From Thermoleophilia bacterium (GTDB lineage: Bacteria > Actinomycetota > Thermoleophilia > Gaiellales > Gaiellaceae): DNA of 11,883 bases. The DNA lies in NCBI GenBank assembly GCA_014534415.1, contig JACVRM010000055.1, forward strand, positions 1 to 11,883, in the 5' to 3' direction. This document shows positions 7,560-11,883 of the stretch, one piece after another (the first letter of the stretch is position 1; each line of letters begins with the position of its first letter). The position numbers and the translations under genes are program-made. The notes beneath the pieces were generated by a model. That model ran no database searches and was not told where the DNA came from. It saw nothing but the letters and a program-made list of their open reading frames with translations.

Positions 7560-7574
7560 CCTGCCGTACGCAGG
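7560..7574 (-). other. Stem-loop in the mihF-gmk gap
   Basis: CCTGC and GCAGG form a perfect 5-bp stem with a 5-nt loop, in the 43-nt gap between mihF and gmk. No U-run follows, so this is not a standard terminator. It might affect mRNA processing or stability, or gmk translation; the role is inference. Confidence 0.35.
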
Positions 7575-7578
7575 TGCG

Positions 7579-7593
7579 TCCCGGCTACCGGGA
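7579..7593 (-). other. Stem-loop enclosing the mihF stop codon
   Basis: TCCCGG and CCGGGA form a perfect 6-bp stem whose 3-nt loop is exactly the mihF stop codon (UAG in the RNA). It lies 4 nt before the second stem-loop in the direction of transcription. No U-tract follows. Confidence 0.4.
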
Positions 7594-7917
7594 GAAGAGG
7601 CCGATCAGCTCGGTGCGCTGCCGGTCGGAGAGCCCGCCCACCGTCTTCGACTGACTGATGCGCGCCTGGTTGAGGAAGCGCGTGGCCTTGACCCGGCCGA
7701 ATTTCGGGACCGCCATGAGGATGTCGAACACCTTCGCCGTCGCAACGTACTCAGGCGGCTGTCCGAGGATCTCGTCGATTCGGACACGGCCGAGCTTGAG
7801 GTCTTTCTTCAGTTGCGCGCGCCGAACCCGAATGTCGTTCGCGCGCTTGAGCGCCTCCATCCGCTGATCAGGCGACCGCAGCGGCGCCTGGGTATGGGGC
7901 TTGGTCGTCGTTACCAC
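7585..7917 (-). CDS. mihF: Actinobacterial integration host factor (mIHF)
   Basis: A nucleoid-associated DNA-binding protein of the type found in Mycobacterium and Streptomyces, unrelated in fold to the HU/IHF-type proteins. From the GTG at 7917 it has 110 residues. The C-terminal part shows the helix-two-turn-helix-like core VFDILMAVPKFGRVKATRFL (63-82) and the conserved GLSDRQRTELIGLF (95-108). The N-terminal helix SPDQRMEALKRANDIRVRR lines up with the mycobacterial start region. For that reason I prefer the GTG at 7917 to an internal ATG at 7860, which would lose part of this helix. The frame stays open upstream to 8415, but that part overlaps pyrD, is Ser/Arg-rich and is not homologous to the family. 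No Shine-Dalgarno site is seen, and a promoter-like sequence ends about 11 nt before the GTG, so a leaderless or very short-leader mRNA is possible. Confidence 0.93.
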   Translation of the reverse strand: MVTTTKPHTQAPLRSPDQRMEALKRANDIRVRRAQLKKDLKLGRVRIDEILGQPPEYVATAKVFDILMAVPKFGRVKATRFLNQARISQSKTVGGLSDRQRTELIGLFSR

Positions 7918-7928
7918 CTGAGCGCCGG

Positions 7929-7956
7929 AGCTTAGCAGCTTCGCGACTTGGCGCAA
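7929..7956 (-). promoter_or_regulatory. Possible promoter for mihF-gmk-rpoZ-coaBC
   Basis: In the 70-nt gap between pyrD and mihF the minus strand reads TTGCGC, 16 nt, then TAAGCT. The second box fits the actinobacterial TANNNT -10 pattern and the first resembles a -35 TTG element. The -10 box ends 11 nt before the mihF GTG, which would give a leader of only a few bases. The match is modest and untested. Confidence 0.35.
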
Positions 7957-7987
7957 GCCGAACGAAACACCCGATTTGCAGGGACTT

Positions 7988-8881
7988 TCAGACCGATACT
8001 TTCGGCTGGTCCCGGACGAGGGCAGGCTCGCCGCGCGCCGTATGGGCCGCGCCGACGGCGTCTGCCGCACTCGCGAAACCGTGTGCGGCGGCCGCGTCAC
8101 CGAGCTCGCGCCGCACTCGCGCGGGTGCCTCCGGATCGGCGAAGAGCACCGTGCCCAGCGATACCGCGCAGGCGCCGACAGCCAGCAGCTCGAGTGCGTC
8201 GTTGCCCGTCTGGACACCACCCATGCCCACGATCGGGAGGTCAGTGGCGAGGCGGCAGGCGAAGATTGCCGCCAGCGCGAGCGGCTTGAGAGCCGGGCCG
8301 GACAGGCCCCCCGCGCCGCGAGCGAGGCGCGGCGCGAGCGTGCGCTCGTCGAGCGCGAGACCGCGGATCGTGTTGACGAGAGAGAGTCCGTCGGCGCCGG
8401 ATGTCTCCGCCGCACGGGCCAGCTCGGCGATGTCGGGGACCGCGGGTGAGAGCTTTGCGTACAGCGGCTTCGACGTCTCCGCGCGCGCAGCCGCGACGAG
8501 CTCCGCGATGCTCTCGGGTGCCTCCTCGACGTTCGGGCAGGAGACGTTGAGCTCGAGGGCTGCGACCTCGGGTCGGGGGTCGAGCGCGGCGCAGGTCTCG
8601 GCGTAGTCCGCGGCCGTGAAACCGCCGACGGAAACCCAGATCGGCACGGCGAGCTGCGCGAGTTGCGGCAGGTGGTCGGTGACGAACGCTTCGATGCCCG
8701 GGTTCTGGAGCCCGATCGAGTTGAGCATGCCCACGTCGGTCTCGGCGATGCGGACGGGTGGGTTGCCGTCGCGCGGCAGCGGTGTGACCGTCTTCGTCAC
8801 GAATCCGTCCAGTGAGCGGGCGACGGCCGGGGCGGCGAGGGCGTCGAGACAGCCCGAGGCGTTGAGGATCGGAACGCTCAC
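7988..8881 (-). CDS. pyrD: Dihydroorotate dehydrogenase, class 1B catalytic subunit
   Basis: A 297-residue FMN enzyme that oxidises dihydroorotate to orotate in pyrimidine synthesis. It begins MSVPILNASGCLD and shows KTVTPLPRDGNPP (30-42), SIGLQNPG (55-62, characteristic of class 1B), ELNVSCPNV (110-118) with the catalytic-base Cys (C115), and the FMN-phosphate-binding region GMGGVQTGNDALELLAVGA (219-237). A Cys base marks class 1 enzymes, as opposed to Ser in the membrane class 2. Class 1B enzymes work with PyrK, encoded directly upstream. The start is GTG overlapping the pyrK stop as GTGA, with GAGG 7 nt upstream. The frame is open to 9085, but the extra 68 residues are Arg-rich, overlap pyrK and have no family match, so they are excluded. 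mihF follows after 70 nt, without the usual pyrF. Confidence 0.96.
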   Translation of the reverse strand: MSVPILNASGCLDALAAPAVARSLDGFVTKTVTPLPRDGNPPVRIAETDVGMLNSIGLQNPGIEAFVTDHLPQLAQLAVPIWVSVGGFTAADYAETCAALDPRPEVAALELNVSCPNVEEAPESIAELVAAARAETSKPLYAKLSPAVPDIAELARAAETSGADGLSLVNTIRGLALDERTLAPRLARGAGGLSGPALKPLALAAIFACRLATDLPIVGMGGVQTGNDALELLAVGACAVSLGTVLFADPEAPARVRRELGDAAAAHGFASAADAVGAAHTARGEPALVRDQPKVSV

Positions 8882-9504
8882 GCTGCCGCCTCGAGAACCG
8901 GCCCGTCGACGCAGAGACGCTTCAGCCGGCCCTCGACTTCGACGACGCACCCGTAGCAGCCGCCGTAGCCGCATGCCATCGGCGCCTCCCACGCGAGTTG
9001 CGCAGTCGGCGCGAGCGCGCGTACTCGTTCGAGCATCGGCTCCGGGCCGCAGGCCAGCACGTCCCACTCCCCTCCCGGCAGGCACTCGGTCACGTACGTC
9101 GGCTCGAGCACTACCTCGGCCTGCGGCACCAGCGCGGCGGCCTCGGCATGCGCGGCGCTGCGGAAGCCGAGCACGGCGCGCGGGCCGCCGAGCGCCTCGG
9201 AGGCGTACGGGAAGGGCGCTATCCCCACGCCACCTCCAACCAGGAGCGGCCGGCCCACGTCGAGACGGAAGCCGTTGCCGAGGGGTCCGAAGACGGCCAG
9301 CTCGGCGCCGGAATCGAGCGCGGCGAGCGCGCGCGTGCCCGGCCCGACGACCTCGAGCAGAAACGCGAGCTCACCGGGCGGCGCGAGGCACACGCTCATC
9401 GGCCGGGGCAGCAGCCGGCCGGGCGGCGAGAGCATGAAGAACTGGCCCGGGATGCCCGGCTCGAGGCCGCCGCGCTCCACGCGCAACAGCGTGTACGCGC
9501 CCAC
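8878..9504 (-). CDS. pyrK: Dihydroorotate dehydrogenase electron-transfer subunit
   Basis: PyrK holds FAD and a [2Fe-2S] cluster and passes electrons from PyrD's FMN to NAD+. From GTG at 9504 it has 208 residues. Visible motifs are PGQFFML (19-25), the FAD-binding RPMSV (34-38), GPLGNGF (73-79), the nucleotide-binding GGGVGIAP (90-97), LACGPEPM (150-157) and four cluster Cys residues (C178, C183, C186, C198; C-x4-C-x2-C-x11-C). The start is uncertain. Residues RRVVAA just before this GTG look like the usual first beta strand of the family, yet no ATG, GTG or TTG lies in frame between this GTG and one at 9663, which would overlap carB by 140 nt. The chosen start lies 19 nt after the carB stop. 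The gene stop overlaps pyrD by 4 nt, as expected for subunits made together. Confidence 0.92.
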   Translation of the reverse strand: MGAYTLLRVERGGLEPGIPGQFFMLSPPGRLLPRPMSVCLAPPGELAFLLEVVGPGTRALAALDSGAELAVFGPLGNGFRLDVGRPLLVGGGVGIAPFPYASEALGGPRAVLGFRSAAHAEAAALVPQAEVVLEPTYVTECLPGGEWDVLACGPEPMLERVRALAPTAQLAWEAPMACGYGGCYGCVVEVEGRLKRLCVDGPVLEAAA

Positions 9505-9523
9505 CGGCTCGGCGGCGACGACC

Positions 9524-11883
9524 CTACGCTGTTCTCGCCTGGGCGTGGCGCTCCTGGAGCGAGACGGCGTTCTCCCCGCGCGCGGCCGCGATGGCGCGCA
9601 CGGCGGCCGCCGCGCCTGCGATGGTCGTAACGCAGGGGACGCGCGCGACGAGTGCGGCCTCACGAATCAGGTAGCCGTCCGTGCGCGCGCCCGACCCCTG
9701 CGGCGTGTTGACGACGAGGTCGCAGCGGCCCCGGCGGATCAGGTCCACGACACTCGCCGCCTCTCCGTGGTCGGTCACCTTGCGGACCGCCTCGACGGCG
9801 AGGCCCGACGCCGTCAGAGCGCGCGCCGTCCCGGCCGTGGCGGCTAGGCGAAAGCCGAGGCCGGCGAGCTCCGCGGCGATCGGGACTAACGCCGCCTTGT
9901 CGGCGTCCCGCACGGACAGGAAGACGGTGCCGCCGTCCGGTAGCGTCCGGCCGGCTGCGCGCTCGGCCTTGGCGAAGGCAGTCGGGAAGTCAGCCGCCGT
10001 GGCCATCACCTCGCCGGTCGAGCGCATTTCAGGGCCGAGCACCGGATCAGCGCCAGGGAAGCGAGCGAACGGCAACACCGCCGCCTTGACGCTCACCTGC
10101 GGTGGAGTCGCAAGCCGCGGAAGGTCGAGGTCGGCGAGCGCACGGCCGGCCGCGAGCGCGCAGGCAGCGGCGACGAGATTGACGCCCGTCGCCTTGCTCG
10201 CGAACGGCACCGTCCGCGAGGCCCGCGGATTCGCCTCGAGGACGTAGAGCGCTCCCTCGACGACCGCGAGCTGGAGGTTCACGAGCCCCACGACACCCAG
10301 CGCCGGCGCGAGCCGCCGAACCACGTCGTGAATCCCGGCGTGCGCTTCGCGTGAAAGCGACGGCGCGGGCAGCACGCAGGCCGAGTCGCCGGAGTGCACG
10401 CCGGCCTCCTCCACGTGCTGCATGACGGCGGCGACGTACACGTCCTCGCCGTCGCACAGCGCGTCCACGTCGATCTCGAGCGCGTTCTCCACGAAACGGT
10501 CGACGAGCGTTCGGCCCGCCACGCCGACCATCGCCTCGCGCACGTCGTCCGCCGAGTAGCAGACGCGCATCGCTCGCCCGCCGAGCACGTACGAAGGCCG
10601 AACGAGCACGGGATAGCCGATCTGCTCCGCGGTGCAGACGGACTCCTCGGGGGTCTCGGCAATGCCCCAGTCGGGACAACGGATCCCGAGCGCTCCGAGC
10701 AGCGCGGCGAAACGCTCGCGATCCTCGGCGAGGTCGACCGCGTCCTGCGGTGTGCCCAAGATTCGGAAGCCTGCGTCGTCGACGGCGCGGGCGAGCTTGA
10801 GCGGGGTCTGACCCCCGAACTGAATCGCGACGCCGGCCGGCCGCTCGCGTTCACAGACCGCTAGCACCTCCTCGACGCCGAGCGGCTCGAAGTAGAGCCG
10901 GTCGGATGTGTCGTAGTCGGTGGAGACGGTCTCCGGGTTGCAGTTGACGATCACGGCCTCGTAGCCGAGCGAGCGGAAGCTCCGCGCGGCGTGGACGCAG
11001 CAGTAGTCGAACTCGATCCCCTGGCCGATCCGGTTCGGCCCGGAGCCCAGGATGACGACACTGCGACCGGCCTGCAGTGCCTGCTCGTCCGCCTCACCCC
11101 ACGTCGAGTAGAAGTAGTTGGACGCCGCCTCGACCTCGCCTGCGCACGAGTCGACGCGCCGGTACGCCGGCCGCACTCCCCAGGCGCGGCGGCGCGCCCG
11201 GGCGTCTTCTTCGTCCACGCCGCAACGCTCGGCGATATCGGCATCGGACAAGCCGGCCCGCTTCAGCCGCAGCCAGTCGTCGGCGACGAGGTCGTCGAGT
11301 GAGCTGATCCTCGCGAGCGCGTCACGAATCCGCTCGAGCTCCGCGAGAAACCAGCGATGCACGCCAACCGGAACGTCCTCTAGATCTTTCCAGGGCGAAG
11401 CCGTGGAAAGGTCCAGCTCGCGCGAGCGCATCGCCTTCGAGAACGCCTCGCCGAACGTGCGGCCGATGCCCATTGCCTCGCCCACCGACTTCATCTGCGT
11501 GCCGAGCGTCGGGTCGGCGCCTGCGAACTTCTCGAAGGCGAAGCGCGGGAACTTGACGACGACGTAGTCGAGGGTCGGCTCGAAGCTCGCGGGCGTCGTG
11601 CGCGTCAGGTCGTTCGGAATCTCGTCGAGCGTGTAGCCGATCGCGAGCTTGGCGGCGACCTTGGCGATCGGATAGCCGGTTGCCTTGGACGCGAGCGCGG
11701 ACGAACGCGAGACGCGCGGGTTGAGCTCGATCACGCGCAGGTCCCCCGTCTCGCGGGAGCGAGCGAACTGGATGTTCGCACCCCCGGTCTCGACGCCGAC
11801 GGCCCGGACGACCGCGATCGCCGCGTCGCGGAGCTCCTGGTATTCGTCGTCGGCGAGCGTCATCTGCGGCGCGACCGTCACCG
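9524..11883 (-). CDS. carB: Carbamoyl-phosphate synthase large subunit (5' part missing at window edge)
   Basis: The C-terminal 785 or so residues of CarB, which makes carbamoyl phosphate from bicarbonate, ammonia (supplied by CarA) and two ATP for pyrimidines and arginine. The full protein is usually about 1,070 residues, so roughly 290 lie beyond the right edge. The GTG at 11881 is an internal Val in the conserved T-V-A-P-x-x-T-L region, not the start. In order: the end of the first ATP-grasp half (ELNPRVSRSSALASKATG, 52-69), the oligomerisation domain (to about 270, with VDSCAGE), the second synthase half (LGSGPNRIGQGIEFD, 278-292; VRPSYVLGGRAM, 427-438; LEANPRASRTVPFASKATG, 548-566) and the C-terminal MGS-like regulatory domain (about 650-770, with ATAGTA and NTPQGSGARTDGYLIREA). 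The repeated NPR-x-SR...ASKATG motif shows the family's internal duplication. The MGS domain is where nucleotides bind allosterically in known enzymes. Confidence 0.98.
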   Translation of the reverse strand, partial: VTVAPQMTLADDEYQELRDAAIAVVRAVGVETGGANIQFARSRETGDLRVIELNPRVSRSSALASKATGYPIAKVAAKLAIGYTLDEIPNDLTRTTPASFEPTLDYVVVKFPRFAFEKFAGADPTLGTQMKSVGEAMGIGRTFGEAFSKAMRSRELDLSTASPWKDLEDVPVGVHRWFLAELERIRDALARISSLDDLVADDWLRLKRAGLSDADIAERCGVDEEDARARRRAWGVRPAYRRVDSCAGEVEAASNYFYSTWGEADEQALQAGRSVVILGSGPNRIGQGIEFDYCCVHAARSFRSLGYEAVIVNCNPETVSTDYDTSDRLYFEPLGVEEVLAVCERERPAGVAIQFGGQTPLKLARAVDDAGFRILGTPQDAVDLAEDRERFAALLGALGIRCPDWGIAETPEESVCTAEQIGYPVLVRPSYVLGGRAMRVCYSADDVREAMVGVAGRTLVDRFVENALEIDVDALCDGEDVYVAAVMQHVEEAGVHSGDSACVLPAPSLSREAHAGIHDVVRRLAPALGVVGLVNLQLAVVEGALYVLEANPRASRTVPFASKATGVNLVAAACALAAGRALADLDLPRLATPPQVSVKAAVLPFARFPGADPVLGPEMRSTGEVMATAADFPTAFAKAERAAGRTLPDGGTVFLSVRDADKAALVPIAAELAGLGFRLAATAGTARALTASGLAVEAVRKVTDHGEAASVVDLIRRGRCDLVVNTPQGSGARTDGYLIREAALVARVPCVTTIAGAAAAVRAIAAARGENAVSLQERHAQARTA

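Noticed and set aside
7918..8415. In-frame upstream extension of mihF giving a 276-residue protein
   Set aside because: It overlaps the pyrD 3' end, is Ser/Arg-rich without family similarity, and the mIHF family is about 105-110 residues long. GC-rich DNA keeps such frames open by chance.
8882..9085. In-frame upstream extension of pyrD (68 residues)
   Set aside because: It lies inside pyrK, is Arg-rich and has no DHODH similarity. The GTG at 8881 overlaps the pyrK stop as GTGA and is followed directly by the family's N-terminal sequence.
9524..11883. Internal repeat in carB (two NPR-x-SR...ASKATG segments), considered as a DNA duplication
   Set aside because: This is the ancient internal duplication of the two ATP-grasp halves known in all CarB proteins, not a recent repeat.
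1..11883. Defence system, prophage, insertion sequence, CRISPR array or tRNA
   Set aside because: No transposase, integrase, nuclease, direct-repeat array, attachment site or tRNA-like fold was seen. The MoxR/DUF58/transglutaminase trio alone is not evidence of a defence role.

Overview
All genes found in this 11.9 kb window lie on the minus strand, so transcription runs from the right edge to the left edge. The DNA is very GC-rich and almost wholly coding; the largest gap between genes is 70 nt. The best organism call is a high-GC actinobacterium, probably a deep-branching one of the Thermoleophilia/Gaiellales kind. The main evidence is an actinobacterial-type integration host factor (mIHF) gene next to gmk, rpoZ and coaBC, downstream of pyrimidine genes. 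That gene order is typical of Actinobacteria. The exact class is inference.

Right part (about 7990-11883), pyrimidine biosynthesis: the C-terminal three quarters of carB (carbamoyl-phosphate synthase large subunit, cut by the window edge), pyrK (electron-transfer subunit) and pyrD (class 1B dihydroorotate dehydrogenase). PyrK and PyrD should form an NAD-linked DHODH complex. pyrF, often found after pyrD in this gene order, is not here.

Middle part (5515-7917), housekeeping: mihF (nucleoid protein), gmk (guanylate kinase), rpoZ (RNA polymerase omega) and coaBC (bifunctional coenzyme A enzyme). A possible promoter lies just before mihF, and two small stem-loops lie around the mihF stop codon and in the mihF-gmk gap.

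Left part (17-5534), a tightly packed block: MoxR-type AAA+ ATPase, DUF58 protein, TgpA-like membrane transglutaminase, a sugar-nucleotidyltransferase-like protein and a small TPR protein. Neighbouring genes overlap by 4 to 20 nt or are 8 nt apart, so they are probably co-transcribed and translationally coupled. MoxR, DUF58 and transglutaminase form a known but poorly understood association. The block directly overlaps the end of coaBC. A perfect 6-bp hairpin follows the last gene at the left edge.

I saw no mobile element, CRISPR array, tRNA or rRNA. Most of the window is ordinary core metabolism, and I do not see clear evidence for a previously undescribed system. The points most worth a second look are the coaBC-MoxR junction with its coupled five-gene block, the CoaC active-site substitution, the unresolved pyrK start and the missing pyrF.
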